A stretch of 64,000 nucleotides of DNA from Siphonodentalium dalli (GCA_032622095.1 CP136064.1:48614073-48678072), one strand, 5' to 3'. Positions 1 through 9,869 are shown, numbered from the stretch's first letter. The notes: generated by a model from the letters alone, not told the origin. A program made the numbers and translations.

Positions 1-144
1 CATGAGGTTGGTGCTAATCCCGTTCTGTCAGCTATATATCATAAAACACTCGCTGTCCTTATAACAAGGTCACATGTGGTTTGGTGGGATTTGGCGTTGG
101 TCTCTAAACTGATTGGGGGGAAATCATTAATAACTCTTAACACC
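1..144. other. No feature seen
   Basis: AT-rich sequence with no convincing coding, RNA or repeat signal. By position it lies inside intron 3 (or further 3') of the minus-strand SGSM-like gene whose first exons are at 11.7-26.9 kb. Confidence 0.4.
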
Positions 145-600
145 TGGTTGCACACTATTTTACTTAAGTAAAATAAATGACATATATCGATGACCGGTAG
201 ATGGCGTTTATTTCACTTAAGTGAAATAAACCCAAATGTTCATTTATTTTACTTAAGTAAAAAAGAATTTTACTTAAGTTAAATAAAAACTGTGTTTTAT
301 TTCACTTAAGTAAAATTCTTTTTTACTTAAGTAAAATAAAAAAAGGCGTAACATAATGGTAAATTTATTTCACTTAAGTAAAATTAGTGTGCGTTTTAAT
401 TTTACTTAAGTAAAATAAAATGTCATTTTATTTTACTTAAGTAAAATAAAGTGTCATTTTATTTTACTTAAGTTAAATAAAACCATGTAGATGGCGCTTT
501 ATTTCACTTAAGTAAAATAAAATGACACTTTATTTTACTTAAGTAAAATAAAATGTCATTTTATTTCACTTAATTGAAATAAAGTGTCATTTTATTTTAC
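145..600. repeat. Array of CTTAAG-centred palindromes
   Basis: About fourteen copies of a short perfect or near-perfect palindrome with the core TTTTACTTAAGTAAAA (or TTTCACTTAAGTGAAA) and flanking ATAAA. The cores start near 163, 215, 252, 273, 305, 326, 373, 405, 436, 467, 507, 538 and 569. A last one at 600 is split by the TTAA element that follows. Spacing is 20-50 bp. Several spacers share the motif GTGTCATTTTA, so larger inverted repeats exist between neighbouring units. No coding potential. Every unit can fold alone or pair with any other unit. Confidence 0.85.
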
Positions 601-653
601 TTAAAGGGGTACTGTACGCCATTTTCATTAAATTTCCGGTGACAACAACGATC

Positions 654-854
654 TAATGCACCCAGGGCCGATAAGGTTCGGGGTGATTTATGTGGTTCTT
701 TGATCCTGTCATCCGGCAGACATTCCGGATTTTCGGTACGATCCGTTCCGTATCGGCCGAACTTAAAAGTCCGCATTTTACATCCGCCCGGAATGCTGCC
801 TCCTTCCGGTAACTGAAAAAAGCAATTCACTCTTGAATTATACGCATCGCGCTC
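654..854 (+). repeat. Ngaro left split direct repeat A1
   Basis: Begins TAATGCACCCAGGGCCG and ends in GCATCGCGCTC. The same 201 bp recur at 5444-5644. Marks the left end of the element; its first four bases TAAT equal the last four of B2. Confidence 0.9.
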
Positions 855-1050
855 GGTTGTGTCGTCAATTCCTATCTGTTTCCATCCGTCACCGTGTTTC
901 TTCGCCAGCCTTCATTTATTCGTCTATCATCTTGTTCCTTGTGCGCTCTGTCTGCGTCCTGTTCCGTCGGCGTTACCTATTTTCGTGGGTCGTGCACGTG
1001 TTTTCCCTGTTTGTGTTTGTCGTTCGGTGGCATTCCCGTATTTCTCCTAT

Positions 1051-1684
1051 GGTTCGTACAGGATCTCGCGGTCGGGCCCGCGACCGTTCGTCTCGTAGCA
1101 GTCGCCAGGATGCGTCTGCCAGCTCGTCTCGTGCTGGTCCTGCTTCCAGTGGCCGTGTTAGGCCTTCTTCTCGGGTTTTCGGCCAGTGTGTCATCTGTGG
1201 CTGATTCACGGGTGCGCTGCCGTGGTCAGCATTCGCGTGGCAGGCCTGCTCGTGGCTCTGGACGGGGATGCCACGCCTCTCGTGGCCGCGATCCTGTTCG
1301 TCAGCCTCGTTGTCGGCCCAGTCGCCAGGCTCGTCGCCGACAGGACGTTTTCTGCGCTATGAATCCAGGTCACCACTAGCGTCTCCTTTGTCGTCCTGTC
1401 CCCGCCGCAGTTCTGATGACAGCTCCACTTCTCTCCGCCGCCGCGAGGATTCCCGTGTGGCTTCAGTGATAAACCGACCGAACGCTCCGGCAAGAGACAG
1501 AACTGATCCGGGTAATGCCTTATTTAGCTTTCCATCCTCGCTGGTCTCCCCTTGGGACGCCCCCTTGCCGATTCCTACGGCGGCAGATGGCCTTGGCTCT
1601 CACGTTTCCCGATCTTCGCGACAAAATTTTCTGGGGGCGTCGTGCTTCCGGGCGAATCCGTGTTGCGCCCAAGGCTTAAAATAA
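1051..1684 (+). pseudogene. Ngaro gag-like ORF remnant
   Basis: One frame is open from about 833 to 1684 apart from a TGA at 1202-1204. After an ATG at 1051 it encodes an Arg/Ser-rich, low-complexity, basic product (for example RSSRSSRQDASASSSRAG), followed by more Ser/Arg/Pro-rich sequence ending at the TAA at 1682-1684. No domain is recognised. Position between A1 and the reverse transcriptase, composition and GC content fit the poorly conserved ORF1/gag region of Ngaro elements. The start is uncertain; the frame is interrupted, and its 3' end runs into the AT-rich insertion. Other frames across the region are also partly open, so the frame choice is tentative. Confidence 0.4.
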
Positions 1685-2186
1685 GTGGTCTGATATGGCC
1701 AATTGTCAGACACCAAATTCAAATTTTTATAGGTTGTCAGGCTCTGCTTTGAAACTGTCTGACATAATGTCTGGTTGAGAAATTGATGTATTTTTATGAA
1801 AATATCACTGGTAATGTGATATTTTGCAAAAATTTATAGAGCATGCTGTTAGATGAAATTGGATTGCATAATTTATGGATCCAGTAACACCACTGGGATC
1901 AGAGCAATTGAAGACTTCTATAACCTTAGAATTGAAATCGGCAAGTATGTTTAATGTTGTCAAGGTGGGGCAGATTTGCATTAAAAAAAAAAAGTAAAAA
2001 AATAAAAAAAAAAAAAAGTGATAATTGAGAAGAGGAACATCATTGGGGGATTATACATCATTATTAGTTTAAATTGGTATTATTATGGGTGATTAAAAAG
2101 ACATGTCAGGCCTCATTTCGAAATGTCAGACCATGTCTGTTTGGTGCCTGACAAAATGTCAGATAGTCAACTAAAAATTATTTTAA
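1676..2186. mobile_element. AT-rich insertion between Ngaro gag and pol
   Basis: GC content falls sharply compared with both flanks. The edges carry inverted CTTAAAATAA (about 1677) and TTATTTTAAG (about 2178-2187). Inside are several copies of a TGTCAG / CTGACA motif in both orientations and an A-rich tract near 1981-2020. The reverse-transcriptase frame opens immediately after a TAA at 2184-2186. Best explained as a small non-autonomous element inserted into the retrotransposon; the superfamily is unknown. Confidence 0.45.
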
Positions 2187-3302
2187 GGTTTGGTTGCGCC
2201 AGGCGGGCATGCTGCTCCAATAACGTCTGTTGACTCGTGGACCGATGCTTTTCTCATGCCGCAACCGCTGCCCATGGACAAGACTTTCGTCGCTCAGCCC
2301 GCGACGGTCGCCAGCCACGTCTACCAGCTCACCCCTTCCGCCATTATTCTTGTCTATTTGTGTTGGTGGCTTAGGAAGTACCCTCACCGCCAAGCCGCGC
2401 GGGAACTCCGGTTCGGTTTTACTCGTGGTTTTTCCGCTCCATTATACTGGCCCGCATATGCAACTGACGCTCCGAACCTCAAGTCTGCTCGTGACCGTCC
2501 CGAGGTCGTCCGGGAAAAGATCCTTAAGGAAGGTCGCATTGCTGGTCCTTTCTGCGCTCGTCCAATTCCATCGCTCCGCGTGTCGCCGCTTGGACTGGTG
2601 CCTAAACATGAACCCGACTCATTCCGTCGCATCCATCACCTCTCCTATCCGGCAGGCCAGTCGCTCAATGATCATATTCCGCGCGAATTCACTGTCACAT
2701 ATACCAGTTTTGACGCTGCTGTTGCCACCATCCGGTCCCTTGGGACCGGGACATTGCTCGCGCGCAGGGATTTAGAGGCTGCATATCGTAATCTTCGCAT
2801 CTACCCGGGCGATTTCGATCAACTTGGTTTTAAACTGGACGACATGTTTTATTTCGACAATTGCTTACCTTTCGGCTGCAGCGTGTCGTGCGCAACTTTT
2901 GAAAAATTCTCAACATTTTTGGAATGGGTTGTTAAGCAGCGGTCCGGCAACCCACACATCTTGTACTACTGCGATGACTTCCTGTTCTGTGGTCCGCCAG
3001 CCACGTCCCAGGCCTCGGACAGTCTTGACATGTTTCATCGCGTTTGCTCTGGTCTTGGCGTACCTATTGCTCATGATAAAACGGTCTCGCCCTCCTCGAA
3101 GCTCTGCTACCTTGGTCTCGAACTCGATACGTTGGCTAACGCGGTGCGTCTCCCTGCTGAGAAGCTCACAGCTATTCAGTCCACAATCTCTCTGGCTTTG
3201 TGCTGCCGTAAAATCTCGGTCGTGAACTACAGTCGCTCATTGGCTCATTACCATTTGCGTGCAAGGCGGTTCGTCCGGGCCGCCCAATTTGTCGTCGCCT
3301 GA
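2187..3302 (+). pseudogene. Ngaro reverse transcriptase domain
   Basis: About 370 residues are open in one frame, but there is no ATG at the start (the frame opens with GGT-TTG-GTT right after the AT-rich insertion), so the N-terminus was cut by that insertion. Motifs of a DIRS/Ngaro-type RT are clear: SFRRIHHLSYPAGQSLNDHI, the aspartate of motif A in ARRDLEAAYRNLRI, LPFGCSVSCATFEKF, and the catalytic YCDD at 2967-2978 within YYCDDFLFCG. It would copy the element RNA into DNA. A TGA at 3300-3302 separates it from the RNase H that should be fused downstream. The palm is apparently intact, but without a proper start and with the stop it is not functional as a polyprotein. Confidence 0.85.
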
Positions 3303-3911
3303 TTGATGCCCTGCAGGGATTTTTCTAAGCCGAATCACAAAATCCGAATTACTTCTGGCATGTGCCGATCTGGCCACGTGGTTACAGTTCTTCACGTCAT
3401 TCAATGGGATCTACCTTTTCCCTTCTGCGACCTGGCTCCATGATACCGACATCAATTTCCACATGGACGCTTGTGGTCAGTCCGGCGGCTTTGGCGGTTA
3501 TTTCAACGGCCTTTGGGCTTTTGGCACGTGCCCCCTTCCTTGGCATGCTTTGGGCCTGACCCGCAATATGGGTGTCCTCGAGATGTTCCCCGTCTTAGTG
3601 GCATCAGCGTCTGGGGGCGTCGCCTCCGAAATCATCGCCTCCATTTACACTGTGATAACATTACCGTGGTCCGCGCCATCTACTACCAAACTTCCAAATG
3701 CAAGCCGCTCATGGCCCTGTTGCGCCAGCTGGTCCTGCTGCTCCTGTCTCACAACATCTCCTTGCGTGCTTCATGGCTCGCGTCTCGTGATAATGCTCTC
3801 GCTGACAGCCTCTCTCGTTTCCAGATGAAACGTTTCCGTCAACTGGCGCTGTCCGCCGCCCGAACGCCAACACCATTTCCCAGGTGCCTGTGGACCTGCG
3901 TCGACATGTAA
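3303..3911 (+). pseudogene. Ngaro RNase H domain, frameshifted
   Basis: Continuation of pol. The frame must shift after 3302 to read the connector and then NFHMDACGQSGGFGGYFNGL at about 3450-3510, and shift again near 3605 to read HCDNITVVRAIYYQTS and then SRDNALADSLSRF. The DIRS-type RNase H acidic residues are all visible: D in MDACG, E in GVLEMF, D in HCDN and D in ALADSLSR. It would remove the RNA strand of the RNA-DNA hybrid. The frame ends at the TAA covering 3909-3911. At least two frameshifts make it a pseudogene. Confidence 0.78.
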
Positions 3912-3912
3912 C

Positions 3913-4216
3913 GCTGCTTTTGACGTCTCCCGGGCGCCATATACTCACCGCACGTATCGCACCGCCATACAGGCTTATCTCGTTTTCGCACACCGGCATC
4001 GCTTGGCCGTTTCCTGGCCGCTCCCGGAACACGCTATCGTCGGGTTTATCGCGGGGCTTCATCGCTCCCGGCATTCTGCTTCAACCTTTTCCACCATTTC
4101 GTTCGGGTAGTGCTACCTATCTGGCGGATCTGGGCACCCCTTACCATGCCTTCCTACACCGGGGTCGTTGGCGTTCTGATGTTTGTCGTCGATTCATCCA
4201 CTCAACATCTGCTTAG
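3913..4216 (+). pseudogene. Ngaro tyrosine recombinase, deleted core
   Basis: Frame 1 (3913-4107) reads a helical segment with YRTAIQAYLVFAHRHRL, like the N-terminal core-binding part of DIRS-type tyrosine recombinases. After a TAG at 4108-4110 a second frame gives HRGRWRSDVCRRFIH, matching the C-terminal GRW-S-----YI motif. Only about 100 residues remain where the family has about 300; the middle with the catalytic Arg and His-x-x-Arg boxes is missing. The residue at the expected nucleophile position reads Phe rather than Tyr. Recombinase activity is therefore lost; this enzyme would normally integrate the circular intermediate. Confidence 0.6.
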
Positions 4217-4808
4217 TCTCGTTTCAGTAGCCAGTATCTGGGTCTTGGGTTCGTCCCACGTCTACTGGGCTCACCAGCGTGCTGTGCGGCGTCCTGTTGG
4301 CCAACATCTCCAGCTGTCCAGCCGCGGCGCTTCTGTTCGATGGATCTGCACTCGTGGGATGCTGTGGGGCGATTTCCACGCCCGTTCGCCCGGGAGCTCG
4401 CCGCTTGTCCGCCGTCTCGGCATCCTACCCACCTCATCCAGCTTGGCTCGAACGACCTCACAGCCGGTGGGTACCGTGAATTACATGCCAATGTTAAGCG
4501 GGAACTTTCATATGTGCATGAATCGTTGCCTGACTGCACCCTTATTTGGTCACAAGTATTCCCGCGCCGCTATTGGCACAACGCCCATCGCCCGAGTATT
4601 GGTGCTCGCCAGCGCCGGGACTTTATCCAACGCATGTTGGGCTTTGTCTTACATCACGGGGGTCGTGGCATCAAGCGCCCAGCCATTTGCGCTTCGTTCA
4701 GATGGGAGCCATCTCTCCCCCGTCGGCAACAATATCTATCTGAATAGTCTCCGGGGCGCCCTGGAGACCTTCCTGGCATCTGACACTGTGGTTTTCCCGG
4801 TGGTTTAA
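4210..4808 (+). pseudogene. Ngaro SGNH-hydrolase-like domain, two frameshifts
   Basis: Three stretches in two frames make one SGNH/GDSL-type hydrolase. Block I is IWVLGSSHVYWAHQRA at about 4236-4284 (nucleophile Ser in GSS). Block III is THLIQLGSNDLTAGGYRELH at about 4430-4490 (GxND Asn), continuing with NVKRELSYVHESLPDCTLIW. Block V is SDGSHLSPVGNNIYLNSL at about 4699-4752 (Asp-x-x-His). The frame moves by -1 near 4380 and returns near 4690. Family knowledge: some Ngaro and DIRS-like elements carry such a domain at the pol C-terminus; its role in transposition is unknown. Catalytic residues persist although the frame is broken. The stop codon is at 4806-4808. Confidence 0.75.
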
Positions 4809-5042
4809 CTGTTTCATTGCTGTAATTGGGTATGGAGCTCCTGGTTTGGGGGAGTGCTGCGCACTCTATGGCGGTCCTGCAGATGGTGGTAGTGGTAGTG
4901 TCGCCATAGCGTTATAACCTGTCTGGTAACTTTGATGGGTGGCTTATCAATAGTAGCTTAATATGTTTATGACTGCGCAGTCATCTTATGCTTATTCGAG
5001 AGTGCTCTCGAACTGTAGCCTGAGTGTAATATTCCAGGCCGT
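4809..5042 (+). other. Ngaro 3' non-coding segment before B1
   Basis: Follows the hydrolase stop codon. GC-rich, without an open frame worth reporting. Contains GGTGGTAGTGGTAG-like simple sequence. Confidence 0.4.
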
Positions 5043-5447
5043 TGCTTAGCCATAGGGAGTTGGGCTGTCCAGTGGTCTCTACTGCCATTCCTGCGTCGCA
5101 CTCGTTGGGCTTCTCCCTGTTGGCCGTGTGTGCTTATTGCTTAGGGCGCCTCATAGCATTTCTTGGGCGCCGGCTCCGAATCGTACCTTAGCTCGTCGGG
5201 CCATGCTCATGCCTGCGCTGTACAGCAGTATTTCTTCAGCGTTCTCTGCTTCGGCTTCTCGTCAGAGCGAAGGCTCTGCTTAATTGGTTTTCCATGCGTA
5301 TGGGCTATCTGCAGGACAAGCTTATAATGTTGCATTAAAGCTGAGATCATACCCCACTCATGTGTTGTCGTTTAAATATTCCGTGCAGTAGTGGCAGGGC
5401 TGTCACTGGTGGGGGTAGTGTCTCTTGGATCTGAGTGATCACATAAT
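5043..5447 (+). repeat. Ngaro split direct repeat B1
   Basis: 405 bp starting TGCTTAGCCATAGGGAG and ending GATCACATAAT. Recurs at 5874-6278. Its last four bases TAAT are also the first four of A2. Confidence 0.9.
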
Positions 5448-5644
5448 GCACCCAGGGCCGATAAGGTTCGGGGTGATTTATGTGGTTCTTTGATCCTGTC
5501 ATCCGGCAGACATTCCGGATTTTCGGTACGATCCGTTCCGTATCGGCCGAACTTAAAAGTCCGCATTTTACATCCGCCCGGAATGCTGCCTCCTTCCGGT
5601 AACTGAAAAAAGCAATTCACTCTTGAATTATACGCATCGCGCTC
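5444..5644 (+). repeat. Ngaro split direct repeat A2
   Basis: Copy of A1 (654-854), abutting B1 with a shared TAAT. The B1-A2 junction reproduces what joining the element's right end to its left end would give, the internal template expected for a circular intermediate. Confidence 0.9.
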
Positions 5645-5873
5645 CCTCCCTCCCCCCCTTGGAGCTCCATGCCCCGCTTTGTTCGGCGTCCCGAGTGGCA
5701 CGCCATATTCATTGTTCTGTGATGCCTGTTTTGTTTTGGGCCTAGGGCCCTGTGTGTTTGCATCTCGTTGCTGCTGTTTGTTTTCCCTTTCAGGTGCTGT
5801 GTCATCAGTGCCATTGATCCAGCCTTGGTGCGTCCTGCAGGGGTAACTTTGGTGTTACCTGCCCATACCACGG
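5645..5873 (+). other. Ngaro spacer between A2 and B2
   Basis: 229 bp unique within the window, starting with a C/T-rich tract. No gene seen. Confidence 0.5.
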
Positions 5874-6278
5874 TGCTTAGCCATAGGGAGTTGGGCTGTC
5901 CAGTGGTCTCTACTGCCATTCCTGCGTCGCACTCGTTGGGCTTCTCCCTGTTGGCCGTGTGTGCTTATTGCTTAGGGCGCCTCATAGCATTTCTTGGGCG
6001 CCGGCTCCGAATCGTACCTTAGCTCGTCGGGCCATGCTCATGCCTGCGCTGTACAGCAGTATTTCTTCAGCGTTCTCTGCTTCGGCTTCTCGTCAGAGCG
6101 AAGGCTCTGCTTAATTGGTTTTCCATGCGTATGGGCTATCTGCAGGACAAGCTTATAATGTTGCATTAAAGCTGAGATCATACCCCACTCATGTGTTGTC
6201 GTTTAAATATTCTGTGCAGTAGTGGCAGGGCTGTCACTGGTGGGGGTAGTGTCTCTTGGATCTGAGTGATCACATAAT
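5874..6278 (+). repeat. Ngaro terminal split direct repeat B2
   Basis: Copy of B1; marks the right end of the element. After it the sequence turns AT-rich at once. Confidence 0.9.
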
Positions 6279-6775
6279 ATCGATAATATATAGAAACATA
6301 AGTAATTTGAGTTGAAGATGTATTCTGTAAATGCTCAGGTTAATAGGCTATCTTAAAATTTAATAATTTAAAAGTTAATTATTTATGACTGGAGCCATAA
6401 AATGGCGTCAATTAAATTACGAATTTCCGTAATCAAACAAAGTAATTGAGGGATACTGGATTGTTAAACCGATCGCACACACGATCGCTTAAAATATTAT
6501 GATGATACGGGGAGAACACTAAAGCCACTCACTGACTAGCGATGATACAATAACTTAAATGATTATATGGGACTAGTATGCCTATAATAAAACTTTTATT
6601 TGATTCATTTGGTTGAAAACTGTACAAACATTACTCGACAACGACAATTTGTATTTTTGCATTCCGGTAAATTTGTCATCCGTAACACTACTTCGTACTC
6701 AACATACTTTCAAATAATGAAAAAATTGTTACCTTATTCTCCGACTCGGAGACTATAGAAACCAACAACAACATT
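6279..6775. other. Interior of the TTAA element, no gene
   Basis: AT-rich right-hand part of the element at 605-6792. Contains the GATCGCACACACGATCG palindrome near 6471. No open frame or other feature seen. Confidence 0.4.
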
Positions 6776-6808
6776 TGGCGTACAGTACCCCTTTAAGTAA
6801 AATTAATA

Positions 6809-7903
6809 TTAAATAGCGGTTTGGCTTGCCATAGTTTTAAACATGTCGTTAATATATCTTGGGATGGAATTTAAAAGAGACATCCGGATGTCATTGTAAA
6901 AGGGACAAAACAAAAGAAAATGTTTTTCATCTTCAACTTGGTCAGAGCTGCACATAATGCAGATTCTTTGTTCAATTTTCTCGTTTCTGAACCGACCGGT
7001 TTCTATCCGCAGAGGTAAAATCGCACATCGAAATTGTGCAAGTATGGAGCGGTGGGACTTATCCATATTAATGGAAATATATTTTTCAGTAGCATAATTT
7101 TTCTTAAAGAGTTGGTATGTGCATAGCTTTGGTACATATGTCATTTTTTCAATCCAAGTTTTCTGTTTAAATGCGGAAAGCTCTCGTTCGAGGTCATGTA
7201 TATTACATATCTGTAGGTTCTCAAAGGTGCTTGTCATATTTATTTTTGACAAAACACTACTAAATGATGCACACCATCCATCGCTATTATTCATGAGATC
7301 CCAGAGAAAAACCATTTTTGCTAATCTGTCATCTTGCATGTGTATAAAATAATTCCATAGTCTTGCCATGTTAAGCCATCTTCGGACTTGACTCGAATGT
7401 ATACCAAATTACCCACTTACAGCTAAAAGCGGACAAAATCTGTGGACCCCAAGGAAGTATCTTAATGCTCGATTTTGCACCATATCTATACATGAGTATT
7501 TACAATATCCCCAAATAGCGGATGCATAATCCATAACTGGGCACACACAGGTCAAGAACATTTTCAGGTACGTTTTGACACCTATGTCTCTATAAGAGTG
7601 GACGCTCGATATTAACGCTCCCAATGCCATGCCTGATGATTTAGCTAATGTTTTAGCTGCTGTATCAAAACTACCATGTTCATGGAGAATTATTCCGAGA
7701 TATTTATACTGATCCACTTTTTCGATTTGCTGATTTTGGAATAAGAAATTATAGTTTGTTTTTGTTCTGTTTTTATGTCTAAAATGTACAATTTTAGTTT
7801 TATCCAGATTGACCATCATACGCCAGTTTCGACACCTAAAGGAGCCAAAGTTATTGAATAGAGCTAAAAAAAATCCAGTTTTAGAAGCACTCATAAAACA
7901 CAT
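6809..7903 (-). pseudogene. Non-LTR retrotransposon (LINE) ORF2 C-terminus, 5'-truncated
   Basis: On the minus strand one frame runs from 7903 to 6809 with a single in-frame TAA at 7409-7411. The N-terminal part shows the RT thumb region: NLDKTKIVHFRHK, then the YLG box (YKYLGIILHEHGSFDTAAKT), then MDYASAIWGY and VQNRALRYFLGVHRF. The C-terminal part holds the Cys-His knuckle of LINE ORF2 proteins, CIMCSSDQVEDEKHFLLFCP. Endonuclease and RT palm are absent, so it is a 5'-truncated copy, as target-primed reverse transcription often leaves. The type resembles CR1/Jockey-group elements but cannot be fixed by eye. Its 3' end abuts the palindrome target of the TTAA element. Confidence 0.8.
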
Positions 7904-7934
7904 GTTTCACACAAGATTATCCCCTGGGTAACAT

Positions 7935-8080
7935 CAAGCCTTGAAATGGTGTGTCTGTCATTTACAGAATGAGGTCTCCAGAGGGTTAATTTATAGTGGC
8001 GCTGTCCCGCACAGTATGCTAGCATCACCAAATGCACCCTCTGGGAATCTCATTCTGCTGAGGCCTCAACTGCTATTCCA
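7935..8080. mobile_element. Family A MITE, half copy
   Basis: Starts CAAGCCTTGAAATGGTGTGT and continues through CAGAATGAGGTC...AGAGGG, then its inverted half ending CTCATTCTGCTGAGGCCTCA. Compare the complete family member at 22771-23211. Confidence 0.75.
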
Positions 8081-8381
8081 CCAAATGGGAAAACTAATTA
8101 ATTAAATTGTATCAATGTATCCCGATTATGTTGCAGATAGAAAGTTGTCTCTGTAAGAGTAACAAGTGGGGCAATAAAGGCGTCCACAATGGGCCCCCCC
8201 CGGGGATATGGGGTAATCATATTCTGTATTAGTATTGTAATTGTAATGATTACAAATTGTGAAGTATTTGTAATGAAGAGTTCTATCACATATCACATAT
8301 TGAGAACCCTCTCAATTTCACACTAGGCCCCAACAAAGGAGAACCACAACGGGAACCCTCCACAAGCATTCTGCCAAGGAT

Positions 8382-8429
8382 AACCACCAAAAAGAACCAC
8401 CAAAAAGAACCACCAAAAAGAACCACCAG
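8382..8429. repeat. Minisatellite, AACCACCAAAAAG unit
   Basis: Four near-perfect direct copies of a 13-bp unit. Confidence 0.85.
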
Positions 8430-8599
8430 TGGAGAACAAGCTAGAATTTGGATCATGCCAACACACACAATCCTAGAGATTCATTATTCTTGAAGAGTGC
8501 ATGAGGTATTGAATTTAGAAGAAACTTTTTGAAAGATCAACACAGGTGGTGGATTTAGGACGGCATATAGTAAAGATTGTGCACGCCTTACCCCTCACC

Positions 8600-8895
8600 C
8601 AAGCCTGTTTAGTGTGCTGTTATTTGCAGAATGAGGTCCCCAGAGGGTTAATTTAGTGATGCTGTCCCACATAGTGGGCTAGCTTCACTAAATTCACCCT
8701 CTGGGGACCTCATTTTGCTTAGGCCTCATCTTCTCTCGAAAGTTTCTTTATTATCATATTTCTATAGAAATGTCTTCACACAGATTCTATTTTTTTAAGT
8801 TTAGTGTCTCTATATCCCCAAATTGGCAGACGACACATTTCATAATCGAGGTTCCCAATGGGTGTACATCACAATATTCATCATTTGCAGGGTTT
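8600..8895. mobile_element. Family A MITE, 3'-truncated
   Basis: Left terminal repeat with GCAGAATGAGGTCCCCAGAG and its inverted partner at 8695-8725, followed by the family's internal CCTCATCTTCT and 'tttctatatccccaaat' segments. Lost from about 8895 on. Confidence 0.75.
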
Positions 8896-9869
8896 CCACC
8901 AGGGGGAATTAATGAGTCCATATTGGGGAAACACATAACGCGACTGGGCGACCATGGTTCGTCTCATCGGGCGAAAATTTTGTTATCTGACACTGAAAAG
9001 TAGCAATTTCCTTGCACCTAAGAGTCCCACAAAGCAACCCAAAGCTACGTATATATTACGCAAGTCAATCATTTCCGTGGGTGCTTTAATTCTGTTGATG
9101 GTGTCCAGATAATCAATCAATTATTTATGCAAGTAAGACTGCCGTCTGATTGAAGACTATATATTAATGAACAAGCTACGAGTTAGTGTTTACAAATTTA
9201 TACAATAAGATTCCGACAGGTATAATGAATCTAAACACTACAAAGCATCTATGCATTGACCAATAATAGATAGCAAGGAGAATTGAATAAAGTATTTCCT
9301 AGAATTTCAAGCAGCTTCTGTGAAAATGAAACTGACAGCTAGGATATACGCTGTCAATCATAAAACTATTTGTGCGCTGTGACGTCATACTGCAGTATTT
9401 GTCTGCGGGAGATATTTATAGCGGCGGAATACGAATGGTAGCGACATCTTTCACTCGGAATGCGTAGCTTGTTCAATAGTCTCTATTAGTCCACAAACTG
9501 ACGACCGCAATTGCTTATTATGCGTATATTGCCATGCATAGTCAACAAAATCCCAAAGTGATTTATTTCATAAAAAGTGCACCGCTGGGCGGAGGTAACG
9601 CCCCCGACTGTACAATCAGAGAGGATTTTTCTTATTTTTGTGCAAATGCTTATTAAATGGCACTTTGTAAAGTTATGTTATTCATGAGTAAACAATCCAA
9701 AATCAAGTTATCATCTGGAAACCAAAAAAAGTAGTCCAAAAAGGGGTGTAACTCTGGAAAAAATGGGCGGACGAAACCACGGCTATGGGGAAATCTTGTC
9801 CCCCCGGCTGGTCTATTGGCATACCAAATATCAACTGAATTGAATTAGCGAAACCAAAGTTATGAGTTG
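8896..9869. other. Intronic sequence, no gene
   Basis: From about 9700 it has the style of the GACGG retroposon-like repeats ('ggggtgtaactctgg'). No open frame with recognisable product. Confidence 0.35.

Larger units (their letters stand above)
654..6278 (+). mobile_element. Ngaro-type tyrosine-recombinase retrotransposon, complete ends, decayed genes
   Basis: The element has the split-direct-repeat architecture of Ngaro/PAT-like DIRS elements: A1 (654-854), internal genes, B1 (5043-5447), A2 (5444-5644), B2 (5874-6278). The two A copies and the two B copies look identical by eye. Internal order is gag-like, reverse transcriptase, RNase H, tyrosine recombinase, SGNH hydrolase. It is much richer in G and C than its surroundings and shows no target duplication, as expected for integration of a circular intermediate by a tyrosine recombinase. 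Genes carry frameshifts, in-frame stops, an AT-rich insertion (about 1676-2186) and a deleted recombinase core, so this copy cannot be autonomous. It is inserted in the TTAA element at 605-6792. Confidence 0.88.
605..6792. mobile_element. TTAA-target DNA element, interrupted by a Ngaro element
   Basis: Terminal inverted repeats of 17 bp (AGGGGTACTGTACGCCA at 605-621, its complement at 6776-6792) are flanked on both sides by TTAA (601-604 and 6793-6796). Removing the element restores ATTTTACTTAAGTAAAAT, exactly a unit of the upstream palindrome array, which makes the insertion site certain. The element's own sequence is only 605-653 plus 6279-6792 (about 560 bp); the rest is the nested Ngaro retrotransposon. 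No transposase is visible, so it is non-autonomous. A TTAA target fits the piggyBac or Kolobok superfamilies; the termini alone do not decide. Confidence 0.75.

Noticed and set aside
145-600. CRISPR-like array
   Set aside because: The units are palindromes in eukaryotic DNA with similar, not unique, spacers, and no cas genes exist.
2178-2632. Minus-strand frames opposite the reverse transcriptase
   Set aside because: Antisense shadows of the GC-rich pol region; no motif.
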